DNA from: Streptomyces thermolilacinus SPC6
GTDB lineage: Bacteria; Actinomycetota; Actinomycetes; Streptomycetales; Streptomycetaceae
NCBI RefSeq assembly: GCF_000478605.2
Contig: NZ_ASHX02000001.1
Location: 6,277,001-6,341,000, forward strand
Length of the DNA stretch: 64,000 bases
Reading direction: 5' to 3'
The notes under the pieces are model-generated. The model did no database searches, was not told where the DNA came from, and worked only from the letters and a program-made list of their open reading frames with translations. Below are positions 7,973 to 16,457 of the stretch, one piece after another; the stretch's first letter is position 1, and the number at the start of each line of letters is the position of its first letter. Made by a program: the position numbers and the translations under genes.

Positions 7973-9706
7973 TCAGAAGGAGTGCGGGTGGCGGAACAGC
8001 CGCTCCGGGTCGTACGCCGCCTTCACCTTCGCCAGCCGCGTGACGTTCGCCCCGTAGTAGGCCCGCCGCCAGTCCCGCAGCGCCGGGTCCGTGTAGTTCT
8101 GGTACGCCTGGCCGCTCGCCCAGGGCCGCATCGCGTCGTACGTGCCGTCGAGCCACGCCCGGTGCCGGGCCACCGTGCCGGACGGGACCCGGTCCGGCCA
8201 GGAGACGATGTACTGCGCCAGGAACAGCGCGTTCCGGTGGACGAACGCCGTGTCGCCCGACCGCACCCGGTTGACCGCGCCGCCCATGGCGTCCAGCGCC
8301 ACACTGCCCGCGCCGCCCCCGGTCAGCCGCGCCAGCCGCTCCACCCGCGCGATCAGCGCCCGCACCCCGTCGGCGGGGACGGGCCGCGTGTAGAAGTCGG
8401 AGCGGGCCGCGTACGACTCGCGCGCCACCCGCCCGCGCGGGTTCCGGCCCGGCAGCGTGCCCTTCTGGTGCGCCTCGGGAACCGTCCAGCCGGACACCCC
8501 GCCCATCACCTTCATCGCGTCCATGAACGCGCGGGTGCGCACCGACGCCGACCGGGGCGCCGCGCCGATCCGGTCGGCGAGCCGGTCGATCCGGTTCTCC
8601 AGGTCGGCCCGGTCCGTCAGGGCCAGGCCGCCGACCCGCACCACACCGGGACGGCCGCCCACCGGCGCCGACAGGTGCAGATTGGCCCAGATGCCGTCCG
8701 GCGCGGTGGGCGCCCAGCGCTGCCACTCCCGCACCACGGCCGCCGCCCGCGCCCACGGCCAGCTGAGGAAGAACGTCGTGCAGGCGGGCGCCGGGTGGGT
8801 CCGCATCCGCAGCTCGGTCACCACCCCGAACTGGGCGTTGCCCCCGCCGCGCAGCGCCCAGAACAGGTCCGGGTCGCGGCGCGCGTCCACGTCGCGTATC
8901 CGCCCGTCGGCGGTGACGATCCGCGCCCCCGTCAGGCTGTCGCTGGTCAGCCCGTACGCCCGGCTGACCACGCCGATGCCGCCCCCCAGCGCGAGACCCG
9001 CCACCCCGACCGTGGGGCAGGACCCGGCCGGCACGGTACGGCGGCGGGCCGTCAGCCGGTCGTACACGTCGACGAGTTTCGCCCCGGCGCCGATCTGCGC
9101 GGTCCCGCCGGGGGACATCGACACGGAGGCCATCGGCTGCACGTCCACCACGAGCCCCGGGCCCGACGACCATCCGGCGTACGAGTGGCCGCCGCTGCGC
9201 ACCGACACGGGGACGCCGTGGCGGCGGGCGAACTCCAGGCAGGTGCGGACGTCCTCGGGGCGCGCGCAGTAGGCGACACCGGAGGGCCGCAGCCCGTCGA
9301 AGCGCGGGTTGAACAGGGTGCGCGCCGCGTCGTAGTCGCGCTCGCCGGGCCGTACCAGCCGCCCGTCGAGGCCGCGCGCCAGCGCCGCCCAGTCCCCGGC
9401 GCGCGGCGCGCCCTTCGGCGCCGAAGGCTTGGCGGCGGCGGGCTTCGGCGGGATGCCGTGCGGGGTGCCCTTCGGCGGGCTACCGGCCGCGCCCGTCACG
9501 AACGCCCCCGTCACCGCCGCCACGCCCGCCCCCAGCAGCCGCCGCCGCGACGCGGCGCCGCCGTCCGCCCGTACGCAACCGGTCGCCGCCGGTCCCGGGC
9601 GGTCCGCCGGTCCTGGGGCACCGGCCGGTGCGCCGCTCCCCGCCGCCCCCGTTGCCGCCGTCGACCCCGTGCCCGCCGTCGTCCCGTACGTCCGCGTCCG
9701 TTCCAT
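7973..9706 (-). CDS. Exported FAD-linked oxidase, berberine-bridge-enzyme (BBE) type
   Basis: A 577-residue oxidoreductase. The first ~45 residues are low complexity and are followed by a twin-arginine-like signal (ASRRRLLGAGVAAVTGAFVT), so export with bound flavin by Tat is likely. The PCMH-type FAD domain carries RSGGHSYAGW, whose His can link to the flavin C8-alpha. GSCPTVGVAGLALGGG supplies the Cys expected for a second, 6-S-cysteinyl bond. The C-terminal BBE motif is present (NYTDPALRDW...YYGANVTRLAKVKAAYDPERLF). Family members oxidise sugars, alkaloid precursors or aromatic alcohols with O2. No biosynthetic genes are adjacent, so the substrate is open. ATG 9706 follows GGGGAA. Confidence 0.85.
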   Translation of the reverse strand: MERTRTYGTTAGTGSTAATGAAGSGAPAGAPGPADRPGPAATGCVRADGGAASRRRLLGAGVAAVTGAFVTGAAGSPPKGTPHGIPPKPAAAKPSAPKGAPRAGDWAALARGLDGRLVRPGERDYDAARTLFNPRFDGLRPSGVAYCARPEDVRTCLEFARRHGVPVSVRSGGHSYAGWSSGPGLVVDVQPMASVSMSPGGTAQIGAGAKLVDVYDRLTARRRTVPAGSCPTVGVAGLALGGGIGVVSRAYGLTSDSLTGARIVTADGRIRDVDARRDPDLFWALRGGGNAQFGVVTELRMRTHPAPACTTFFLSWPWARAAAVVREWQRWAPTAPDGIWANLHLSAPVGGRPGVVRVGGLALTDRADLENRIDRLADRIGAAPRSASVRTRAFMDAMKVMGGVSGWTVPEAHQKGTLPGRNPRGRVARESYAARSDFYTRPVPADGVRALIARVERLARLTGGGAGSVALDAMGGAVNRVRSGDTAFVHRNALFLAQYIVSWPDRVPSGTVARHRAWLDGTYDAMRPWASGQAYQNYTDPALRDWRRAYYGANVTRLAKVKAAYDPERLFRHPHSF

Positions 9707-9788
9707 CGTCCGTTCCCCACCGCTCCGTAGCTCCGCCTGCGGTGGGGAGGATGAGCGGAACGGGCCCGGGGTTCCGGCCGGGCGGCGG

Positions 9789-11837
9789 CTACTCGTCGGC
9801 CAGCGCCTCCGCCAGCTCCTCCAGGGCCTCCACCATCTGCCGCGCCCCCGCCCGTACGACCGGATCGGCCGACGCCTCCGCCGCGTCCAGCGCCGCCCGC
9901 ACGTCGTCCCACCGGGGCACGCGCCGCTCCCGCACATCCGCCGCGCCCCGCTCCGCCGCCCCGCGCAGCGCCCGGGCCAGCGCCGCCGCGCCCGGCGAAG
10001 GGGCGGCCGAACGGTCCGGCAGATGGGCCTCCAGCACCATCGCGGCCCGCGCGAACCGGCCGACCGCCGCCCCCGCCGCGTCGGTCGCCGCCCGCGACAG
10101 ACCCCGGTGCCGCACCGGCTCGTGCGCCGCCCGGTCCACCGCGTCCCGCCACGCCGTACGGGCGGCCCGCGCGTCCAGCAGCGCCTGCCTCACCGCGCCC
10201 GTCAGGGGCCGGTCCGGCCGGGCGTACCGCTCCAGCACCTCGTCGGCGTACCGGGCGGCGGCCGCCAGCCAGTCGGCGAGCCGGGTACGCAGCCGGGGCG
10301 TCTCCCACGCCGGGTACAGGGCGTACGACAGCATCGCGAGGACCCCGCCCAGCAGCGTCAGCACCACCCGCTCCGGGACGGTCTGCGTCCACTGCTCGCC
10401 CGCCATGCCCAGCAGGAACACGACGTACGCCGAGAGGAACACCTGCACGGGCGTCTGCCCGGTCCGCAGCAGCAGGTACGTCGCGAACGCCGCGCCGATC
10501 GCCAGCGCCGCCGACGTGTACGCGCCCGGGTCCGCCAGCCGCAGCACGCCCGTCGCCAGCGCCACCCCGACCAGCGTCCCGGCGAACCGCGCCACCGAAC
10601 GGGCGTACGTCTGGCCGAAGTCGGGCCGCATCGACATGACGGCGGCGAGCGGCGCCCAGTACCCGTGCCCGAACGGCAGCACGGTGCCCAGCAGGTACCC
10701 GGCCGTGGCGACCGCCGACACCCGCACGGCGTGCCGCAGGTACGGCGAGTCGGGGCGCCGCGCCTCGGCCCTGATGTCCCGTACGGCGCCGGGCACCAGG
10801 CTCAGCAGGTGCGGCTGCGCCCGCAGGTCCTCCGGGCCCGGCCGCCTCCCGGTGGGCGTCGCCGTCTCCATCACGTCCTTCAGGAGGGCGGCGAGCCGGG
10901 CGGCGGCCCGCCGGGCGGGCGCCGTCTCCAGCACGTCGGGCGTGTCCGGGGTGCGCAGCGCGGCGAGGGCGGCGGGCGGTACGTCGAGCCGGTCGCCGCG
11001 CCGTACCGCGCGGGCCGCCTCGTCCAGTACCGCCCCGGCCGCCTCCAGCAGCTCCCGCACCCGGTCGCGGGCGGGGCCCTCCCGTGGCACGCCCACCGCG
11101 GGGTCGGCCAGCGAGGCCAGGACGGGGCGGATGCGCTCGGCCAGCCCGCGCGTGCCGTGCAGCTCGCCGGGGCGGCGGCGGGCCTGCCGGGGTGTGACGG
11201 CGGCGGCACTGCGGGCCGTCATCAGCGGGACCGGGTCGAACGGGGCGTACGGGTCCTGCCGCAGCCGCCGCGCGTAGTCGGCCACGGCGGCCAGGGCGTC
11301 GGCGAGCGCGTCCCGCTGCGGCCCCCAGCGGCGTACCGGGAAGAGCACGATGAGTACGGCCTGCACCACCCCGCCCGCCGCGATCACCGCCGCGTGCACG
11401 GCCGCGTCCGCGACCGACGTCGGGAGGGTGACGGTGACCAGCATGATCGCCACATTGGACGAGGCGATCAGTCCCACGGCCGGTCCGGCCGTCCACGCCA
11501 GGCCGGACAGGAACGTCCACACCGCGAGCAGCGCCAGGAATCCCGCGAGGTGGCCGCCGCACACATAGCCGAGGAACGTGGACACGGCGAGGGTCAGCCC
11601 GGAGACGAGCGCCAGCGTCGGGCGCGGCCGCCAGGTGCGCTGCAGCGTGGCCATCGCCGCCTGGAACGCGCCGAACGCCGAGCTGGCCGCCATCGCCGGG
11701 CCGCCCACGACGGCGCTCACCAGCACCACCAGCGCCAGCCCGGCGGCGGCGCGCAGGGCGACGAGCGGCTCCAGCCGTCGCCGTTCGACCGTGAGACCCG
11801 TGCGGGCGGTCTCCTTCAGGGCGCGCAGCCAGGTCAT
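9789..11837 (-). CDS. FUSC-family integral membrane protein (aromatic-acid-exporter-like)
   Basis: A 682-residue polytopic membrane protein. Two blocks of several transmembrane helices are visible: about residues 25-170 (PLVALRAAAGLALVVLVSAVVG, NVAIMLVTVTLP) and about 370-500 (AVRVSAVATAGYLLG, PLAAVMSMRPDFGQTYARSV, YVVFLLGMAGEQW). Each is followed by a long soluble helical segment. The MSMRPDFGQTYARSVARFAGT segment is the typical FUSC/YccS signature. Family members such as AaeB export aromatic acids, but most actinobacterial members are uncharacterised. ATG 11837 (MTWLRALKET) is chosen since the upstream extension is unlike membrane protein sequence. It may be co-transcribed with the BBE oxidase, 82 bp downstream of it. 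Confidence 0.82.
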   Translation of the reverse strand: MTWLRALKETARTGLTVERRRLEPLVALRAAAGLALVVLVSAVVGGPAMAASSAFGAFQAAMATLQRTWRPRPTLALVSGLTLAVSTFLGYVCGGHLAGFLALLAVWTFLSGLAWTAGPAVGLIASSNVAIMLVTVTLPTSVADAAVHAAVIAAGGVVQAVLIVLFPVRRWGPQRDALADALAAVADYARRLRQDPYAPFDPVPLMTARSAAAVTPRQARRRPGELHGTRGLAERIRPVLASLADPAVGVPREGPARDRVRELLEAAGAVLDEAARAVRRGDRLDVPPAALAALRTPDTPDVLETAPARRAAARLAALLKDVMETATPTGRRPGPEDLRAQPHLLSLVPGAVRDIRAEARRPDSPYLRHAVRVSAVATAGYLLGTVLPFGHGYWAPLAAVMSMRPDFGQTYARSVARFAGTLVGVALATGVLRLADPGAYTSAALAIGAAFATYLLLRTGQTPVQVFLSAYVVFLLGMAGEQWTQTVPERVVLTLLGGVLAMLSYALYPAWETPRLRTRLADWLAAAARYADEVLERYARPDRPLTGAVRQALLDARAARTAWRDAVDRAAHEPVRHRGLSRAATDAAGAAVGRFARAAMVLEAHLPDRSAAPSPGAAALARALRGAAERGAADVRERRVPRWDDVRAALDAAEASADPVVRAGARQMVEALEELAEALADE

Positions 11838-11966
11838 GGCGCCGAGAGTAGGCCGTCCCCGCGCCCCGGCCCGTTCGTCGCGCAGGGGTGTGTCGTGCGG
11901 CGGCGGGCGGTACACGCGCCGGTCGGCGGGTACCCGGACCCGCACCGCACCGACCTGGGAGGCAGC

Positions 11967-12179
11967 ATGAAGGACCAGCCGTCACGCGACCGGGCCCGCG
12001 AGCGGGCCACCGAGGCGCCCGGCGCCGGTTCGGGCGCCGAGGACACCGCGCACCGCCGTGATGTTCCCGGCACGGCGAGCACCGCCGAGGGCTACCGGCC
12101 CGACGAGGGCACGGCGGCCGGTGAGCAGCTCGCCGGGGTCGAGAAGGACCCGGAGAGCGAGGAGGACCGCGAGACCTGA
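11967..12179 (+). CDS. Small acidic, probably disordered protein
   Basis: A 70-residue hydrophilic protein starting at ATG 11967 after GGGAGG. It has no signal peptide or hydrophobic segment. Composition is rich in Glu, Asp, Arg, Ala and Thr (MKDQPSRDRARERATEAPGA; end DPESEEDRET). Codon bias fits real coding. It resembles the many short conserved hydrophilic proteins of Streptomyces with no known role. It is divergent from the FUSC gene and upstream of the lipoprotein gene. Confidence 0.55.
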   Translation: MKDQPSRDRARERATEAPGAGSGAEDTAHRRDVPGTASTAEGYRPDEGTAAGEQLAGVEKDPESEEDRET

Positions 12180-12303
12180 TCTTTCGCCCTTCGCGTGGAG
12201 AACGCGGAGAACCGGCGCGGAAAGCGCGGAAACCCTCGCACGGGTGCAACCTTTCGCGGTCCGGGGCGGTCGAACCCCGTGACCGACGAAGGGGAACTGA
12301 GGC

Positions 12304-13011
12304 ATGACCGCTGTCCGACGCCGACCCGCCATGCTCGCAGCGGGCACGGCCGCGCTCGCCGTGTTCGCCGGCTGTACCCATGTGGCGCTGTCGGAGCGGG
12401 CCGAGCCCGTCGGCACCCGCGGGTACCGCCTGGCACCGCCGAAGTCGGTGGGCCCGTTCAAGGCGGAGTACCTCTACGGGGACACGTACGTCGGCGTCGT
12501 GGACTGCGCGGGCGCACCCTCCGACGCGGACTGCTACATAGGGGCGACCGAGGTGGGAGGCATCGGCATCGCACCGCGCGACGCGAACCGGATCATCGCC
12601 GGGGCGACCGGCACGGGCGCCAACTACTGGGGGCGCGAGCCCAGGATGAAGGGCCGCTACTTCTTCTTCCGGGGACTCCAGGGGAACGTACCCCACCCCG
12701 AGAAGGCGCTGCGCGCCATGCTCCGGTCGATCCACCGGAAGGAACAGGAACCGTTCCGCGACACGGGCGTGAAATGGGACGGCCCGGCCCGGCCCGTTTC
12801 CTTCCCCGGGTACGAGGGCGCGGTCATGTGGTGCCGCGAGGGCGGGGAGCTGTCCAAGGCCGTGGACAGCGGCACGGTCACCAGGGACCCGGTGGCCCGC
12901 TGCGTCTGGGCCGACCACAGCACCGTCGTCGCGACCGAGTCCGACAGTTCCGTGACCGAGCTGGTCGAGCTGACGAGAGAACTCCACCGCACGGCACGCG
13001 TCAGGAAGTGA
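12304..13011 (+). CDS. Putative lipoprotein of unknown function
   Basis: A 235-residue protein with a lipoprotein signal: positively charged start (MTAVRRRP), hydrophobic stretch and lipobox LAVFAGC, so it should be anchored outside the membrane. The mature part contains four or more further cysteines (VDCAGA, DADCYIG, VMWCREG, ARCVWAD), which may form disulfides. Segments such as GPFKAEYLYGDTYVGVVDC and FPGYEGAVMWCREGGELSKA look globular. I do not recognise a family. It ends 30 bp from the convergent gvpK. Confidence 0.75.
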   Translation: MTAVRRRPAMLAAGTAALAVFAGCTHVALSERAEPVGTRGYRLAPPKSVGPFKAEYLYGDTYVGVVDCAGAPSDADCYIGATEVGGIGIAPRDANRIIAGATGTGANYWGREPRMKGRYFFFRGLQGNVPHPEKALRAMLRSIHRKEQEPFRDTGVKWDGPARPVSFPGYEGAVMWCREGGELSKAVDSGTVTRDPVARCVWADHSTVVATESDSSVTELVELTRELHRTARVRK

Positions 13012-13041
13012 ACGCCTGCGGGAACCCCGACGGCCGGTCCG

Positions 13042-13407
13042 TCACAGCAGGGGCCCGAGGGGCCCCAGGTCGATGTTCAGGTCCTCCGGCTCCAGCCCGA
13101 ACCGGGTCCGCAGGGTCTCCATGCGGTCCTCCAGCAGCATCAGCGTCATGCCGATCCGCTCCTCCTGGTCCTCGGTCAGCTCCCCGCCCTCCACACGGCG
13201 CAGGGCCTGCCGTTCCATCAGCTGCCGCAGCAGCTCGATCACGGTGAGGACGAGCCGGGCGAGGTCCCGTTCGACGGTGTCCGGGTCCAGCTCCACCCGG
13301 CGGCGCGGCTCGCCCTCCGCCCGGGGGACGGGACCGGGGGCAGGACCGGGGGCAGGACCGGGGACAGGGCCGGGGCCTGGGTCCACGTGGCGTCGCGGCT
13401 CGCTCAT
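13042..13407 (-). CDS. gvpK: Gas vesicle protein GvpK
   Basis: A 121-residue accessory gas-vesicle protein, last gene of the leftward gvp operon. The core is the GvpK family: ELDPDTVERDLARLVLTVIE, LLRQLMERQALRRVEGGELT and GMTLMLLEDRMETLRTRFGL. The N-terminus is an unusual Pro-Gly repeat (PGPGPVPGPAPGPAPGP) encoded by about four imperfect 12-bp DNA repeats, a likely length-variable segment. The start is the ATG of an ATGA overlap with gvpS. GvpK is needed for vesicle formation in haloarchaea and Bacillus; whether vesicles form in Streptomyces is not established. Confidence 0.9.
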   Translation of the reverse strand: MSEPRRHVDPGPGPVPGPAPGPAPGPVPRAEGEPRRRVELDPDTVERDLARLVLTVIELLRQLMERQALRRVEGGELTEDQEERIGMTLMLLEDRMETLRTRFGLEPEDLNIDLGPLGPLL

Positions 13408-13589
13408 ACCGGCTGCTCCCACGGCACCGGCACCTCGTCGTTGACCGCGCTGATCAGGGCCTTCAGATCGACCCGTACGAGATCCACGTCCGCGATGCTC
13501 AGCGTCAGGTCGCCGGTGAGGACGACCCCGCCCGCGAGCAGCCGGTCCAGCAGGTCCACGAGGGCGACCCGGCGGTGCTCCACGCTCAT
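13404..13589 (-). CDS. gvpS: GvpA/GvpJ-family minor gas-vesicle protein (GvpS)
   Basis: A 61-residue protein starting MSVEHRRVALVDLLDRLLAG. It is a short member of the GvpA/J/M fold (helix, then GGVVLTGDLTLSIADVDLVRVDLKALI). Its position between gvpL and gvpK matches the Streptomyces gene called gvpS. Starts and stops overlap neighbours on both sides (ATGA), so translation is coupled. It probably forms part of the vesicle nucleation complex together with GvpJ. Confidence 0.85.
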   Translation of the reverse strand: MSVEHRRVALVDLLDRLLAGGVVLTGDLTLSIADVDLVRVDLKALISAVNDEVPVPWEQPV

Positions 13590-14410
13590 ACCGCGCCCTC
13601 TTCCCGCAGCTCCCCGTCCCGCCCGGACTCCTCCTCGGCGATCCCGGCGAACGAGTACGCCGCCCACGGCCCGGTCAGCTCGACGCGCACGCCGTCCACC
13701 TGCGCCATGTCGCCGGTCAGCGCCACGAACCCCTCGGCGCGCTCGCGGGGGACGAGGTAGGCGGCGTTCAGGACGTTCGCCCCGCCCGTGTCCCCGGCCA
13801 GCCGGGGGTTCTGCGGCGGGTGCAGGACCGTCGCCTCGGCGTACGCGGACAGCCGCTCGTGCAGCGTCCGGCCCGCCTCCTCGGCGCGGCGCCGCCCTTC
13901 CTCGCGCCCGTCGCGTTCCCGGAGCCTGCGGCGCAGGTAGTCGCGTCCGCCGACCGCGCCGGACGGCGCCTCCGGGGGAGTGGGCCGGCGCCCGGGGGCC
14001 GCCTGCTCCGCGTACACCTTCACGCCCCACTCGACCCGCCCGTCGATCCGCTCAAGGGCCCGTACGAACCGGTCGTGCCCCTCTTCCAGGAGGCGCCGCA
14101 CACCGCTGTCGTCACGGCACACCGTGGCGAGCCGCAGCGGCAGCGGCGATGTGACGGCGGTGAGCGACGCCAGCACGGCGTCGTGGCCGCGCGCGGTGGC
14201 GGCCAGCCAGTCCAGGTCCTCCAGCCGGGCGCGCAGCGGCCCCTCGTCGAACTCCTCGGCGGGGACCGCGTCCACCACGGCGACCAGGTCGCCGTGGTGG
14301 AGCAGCCGGGGCGGTTCCCCGGTGATCCCGGCCGCGCCCTCCGGGAGGACGCCGTCGAAGGGCCGGCACACGGCGTACACGTACCGCAGGGGAGGGGTGG
14401 GGGTGGTCAT
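13586..14410 (-). CDS. gvpL: Gas vesicle protein GvpL (GvpF/GvpL family)
   Basis: A 274-residue protein of the two-domain GvpF/L family. The family start is seen in LRYVYAVCRPFDGVLPE. Further conserved points are PLRLATVCRDDSGVRRLLEE, the WGVKVYAE strand and the C-terminal PWAAYSFAG segment. It overlaps gvpJ upstream and gvpS downstream by four bases each. GvpL is thought to interact with GvpA and other accessory proteins as an assembly hub. It is about 35 residues longer than GvpF of this cluster. Confidence 0.9.
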   Translation of the reverse strand: MTTPTPPLRYVYAVCRPFDGVLPEGAAGITGEPPRLLHHGDLVAVVDAVPAEEFDEGPLRARLEDLDWLAATARGHDAVLASLTAVTSPLPLRLATVCRDDSGVRRLLEEGHDRFVRALERIDGRVEWGVKVYAEQAAPGRRPTPPEAPSGAVGGRDYLRRRLRERDGREEGRRRAEEAGRTLHERLSAYAEATVLHPPQNPRLAGDTGGANVLNAAYLVPRERAEGFVALTGDMAQVDGVRVELTGPWAAYSFAGIAEEESGRDGELREEGAV

Positions 14411-14721
14411 GCCGTACGCTCCTCCAGTTCGGCGAGGCGGCGCCGCAGCTCCTCGTTCTCACTCGCCAGCGAGTCGCGGCGGGCGTGCGAGGAGAGCGCC
14501 GGGTCGTGGCGCCACCAGTCGATGCCCATCTCCTCGGCGCGCTCCACCGAGGCGACGACGAGCCGCAGTTTGATGGTGAGCAGCTCGATGTCGAGCAGGT
14601 TGATGCGGATGTCGCCCGCGATGACGACGCCCTTGTCGAGGACGCGTTCGAGGATGTCCGCGAGGTTCGCGCCCCCGCCGCCGGACGCGTACGGGGCGGG
14701 TGTGCGGCCGGGGGTCGTCAT
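14407..14721 (-). CDS. gvpJ: Gas vesicle protein GvpJ
   Basis: A 104-residue GvpA-like protein. The core ANLADILERVLDKGVVIAGD and LLDIELLTIKLRLVVASVERAEEMGIDWW is diagnostic for GvpJ/GvpM. The C-terminus (DSLASENEELRRRLAELEER) is a predicted coiled coil absent from GvpA. GvpJ-type proteins are thought to form the conical tips or nucleus of the vesicle. It overlaps gvpG and gvpL by ATGA junctions. In described Streptomyces clusters two further genes (gvpY, gvpZ) sit between gvpG and gvpJ; here there is no room for them. Confidence 0.9.
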   Translation of the reverse strand: MTTPGRTPAPYASGGGGANLADILERVLDKGVVIAGDIRINLLDIELLTIKLRLVVASVERAEEMGIDWWRHDPALSSHARRDSLASENEELRRRLAELEERTA

Positions 14722-14954
14722 GGGCGGTCGCTCCCTTTCTCCAGTCGGTCGAGGAGCTCGTCCTCCAGTCGGTCGAACGTCTCCTCGTCTATCTCGCCCG
14801 CCTCCAGCCGCTCCGTGAGGCGGGCGAGTTCACGGCGGACGGCGGCCGGGTCGTAGTACTGCCGCTCCGCCTCCTCAGCCACCTGTCGCAGCACCCACGC
14901 GGTGCCGCGCAGGGGCGCGGCGGGCAGCAGGAGCAGCTCTCCCAGCAGGCCCAC
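14718..14954 (-). CDS. gvpG: Gas vesicle protein GvpG
   Basis: A 78-residue helical accessory protein. The GTG start (14954) lies two bases after the gvpF stop and gives the family N-terminus MGLLGELLLLPAAPLRGTAW. It is followed by RQVAEEAERQYYDPAAVRRE and ELARLTERLEAGEIDEETFD. GvpG is conserved next to gvpF and essential for vesicle formation in haloarchaea. The longer in-frame alternative (from 15125) would overlap most of the gvpF 3' end and is rejected. Confidence 0.87.
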   Translation of the reverse strand: MGLLGELLLLPAAPLRGTAWVLRQVAEEAERQYYDPAAVRRELARLTERLEAGEIDEETFDRLEDELLDRLEKGSDRP

Positions 14955-14956
14955 GG

Positions 14957-15673
14957 CTACTCCACGAAGCTGTACGGCGGGAGCGGCCCGTTCACCTGGA
15001 GCACCAGGTGGCCGTGCTCCTCCGCCAGCGCGTCCACCGCGGCCGTGAAGTCGTCGGCCCGGTCCCGCTCGACGAGGAACGACAGGTTCGCCAGCCGCCC
15101 GCTGCCTTCCGGACCGGGCCGGCACTCCACCGCCGCCTTCTCCAGCGCCTCCTGCACCAGGACCGCGTCCCGCGCCTCCCGGTGCTTGACGGCCGCGGCG
15201 ACCCGCTCGCCCAGCGCCAGCTTCTGCTCGTACGTGCCGCCGCCGACCGCCCGCTGGTCCTGGCTCAGCGCCCGCAGATCCGGGTTGTCGATGAGCACCT
15301 GGTGCAGCACGGCCTCCTCGTCGTGGAGGGCCTTCACGTTGTACTCGGCCTTGCCCTCGAGGCTGTCGAGACGCTCCAGGTAATGGGCCTCGCGCTCCCG
15401 CAGGACCGCCCGCACCGCGTCGTCGTCGGGGGAGACCCCGCCGAACCGCAGGGGCAGCACCGTGCCGCCCTCGCCCGCCGCGGCCAGCACGTTCTGGTGG
15501 GCGAGCAGGTCGCGCCGCTTGGGCCGCAGTTCCTCGGGCGCGTCGCTGACGAGCGCCGCGAGCTTCCCCTCGGTGAGGACCCGCACGGCGCCGGGCGGGT
15601 CGCCCACCCCGTCCGTCTTCTCCGGGAGCGCCGGGTGGGAGCCACGGGTGATGCCGTAGACGTAGGTGCTCAC
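14957..15673 (-). CDS. gvpF: Gas vesicle protein GvpF
   Basis: A 238-residue member of the GvpF/L family beginning MSTYVYGITRGSHPALPE. It has LPLRFGGVSPDDDAVRAVL, KAEYNVKALHDEEAVLHQVL and the terminal LQVNGPLPPYSFVE motif. GvpF has two alpha/beta domains and contacts the structural protein GvpA. It overlaps gvpA by ATGA and lies two bases before gvpG. Confidence 0.92.
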   Translation of the reverse strand: MSTYVYGITRGSHPALPEKTDGVGDPPGAVRVLTEGKLAALVSDAPEELRPKRRDLLAHQNVLAAAGEGGTVLPLRFGGVSPDDDAVRAVLREREAHYLERLDSLEGKAEYNVKALHDEEAVLHQVLIDNPDLRALSQDQRAVGGGTYEQKLALGERVAAAVKHREARDAVLVQEALEKAAVECRPGPEGSGRLANLSFLVERDRADDFTAAVDALAEEHGHLVLQVNGPLPPYSFVE

Positions 15674-16065
15674 TTCTCCTGCTCCTCCTCTTCCTTCTTC
15701 TGCTGCCGCGACGACGAGCGGCCGAGCGTCTCGGACACCGTCTGCGCCGCGCCCTGGAGGGCGCCCTTGGTCTTGCCGCGCGCCCCGGACTCGCTCACGC
15801 CGTCCACGACGTCGGTGAGCTGGGCGGGGGCCTTGCGGCCGGATTCCAGGTCGAGGCGGTTGCAGGCCTCGGCGAAGCGCAGATACGTGTCCACGCTGGC
15901 GACGACGACCCGGACGTCGACCTTGAGGATCTCGATGCCGACGAGCGACACGCGGACGAACGCGTCGATGACGAGCCCGCGGTCGAGGACGAGTTCGAGG
16001 ACGTCGTACAGGCCACTGGTGCCGCCGGAGCCTCCCGAAACCGTGCGGGTGGTCTCAACGGTCAT
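15670..16065 (-). CDS. gvpA: Gas vesicle structural protein GvpA
   Basis: A 131-residue protein whose core (SGLYDVLELVLDRGLVIDAF, RVSLVGIEILKVDVRVVVAS and VDTYLRFAEACNRLDL) is the GvpA shell fold. Compared with the ~70-residue cyanobacterial GvpA it has an N-terminal extension and a long, charged, disordered C-terminal tail ending KKEEEEQEK, as seen in other actinobacterial GvpA proteins. It is the only gvpA copy here. It overlaps gvpF by four bases. The tail would make packing into a canonical rib different from cyanobacterial shells. Confidence 0.9.
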   Translation of the reverse strand: MTVETTRTVSGGSGGTSGLYDVLELVLDRGLVIDAFVRVSLVGIEILKVDVRVVVASVDTYLRFAEACNRLDLESGRKAPAQLTDVVDGVSESGARGKTKGALQGAAQTVSETLGRSSSRQQKKEEEEQEK

Positions 16066-16144
16066 GATCTACCGCCTTTCTGACGAATGGTCAGGGGTCG
16101 GATCGGTCGTTCTCGGTTCTCGGGTTCTCGGGTTCCCGGCCGGG

Positions 16145-16408
16145 TCAGCGGGCCCGGTCGTCGGCGCGGCCACGCTCGTAGCGGCGCACCCGCCGGTACC
16201 CGGTGAGCGAGCCCTCCTGGTCGAGCTCCACCTCGTACGAGGCGAGAAGGCTCGTCGTGTCCGGGATACGGGCCAGCTCGACGACCTCGACGGTCAACCG
16301 CCAGCCGCCGTCCAGGCGTTGGAACGAGGACACCGACTCGGGCTCCCGCCCGGTGAGTTGGGCGAGCTGCTCGCACGCGAGCCGCAGGGTTTCGGTTGGG
16401 TTGGCCAT
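16145..16408 (-). CDS. gvpO: Gas vesicle protein GvpO
   Basis: An 87-residue GvpO-family protein beginning MANPTETLRLACEQLAQLTG, with SVSSFQRLDGGWRLTVEVVE, IPDTTSLLASYEVELDQEG and GYRRVRRYERGR. It is the first gene of the leftward cluster, 79 bp upstream of gvpA. The start follows GGAGGCGGTC. GvpO is required for vesicle formation in haloarchaea; its mechanism is unclear. A strong hairpin lies between it and the upstream glsB-like gene. Confidence 0.9.
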   Translation of the reverse strand: MANPTETLRLACEQLAQLTGREPESVSSFQRLDGGWRLTVEVVELARIPDTTSLLASYEVELDQEGSLTGYRRVRRYERGRADDRAR

Positions 16409-16457
16409 GACCGCCTCCGGGTTGCCTTGCTCGTGGTGCGCAAACATGGGGACCACG

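Noticed and set aside
9511..12987. 1158-codon minus-strand frame spanning several genes
   Set aside because: It overlaps the FUSC and lipoprotein genes out of frame and has low-complexity Arg/Gly composition.
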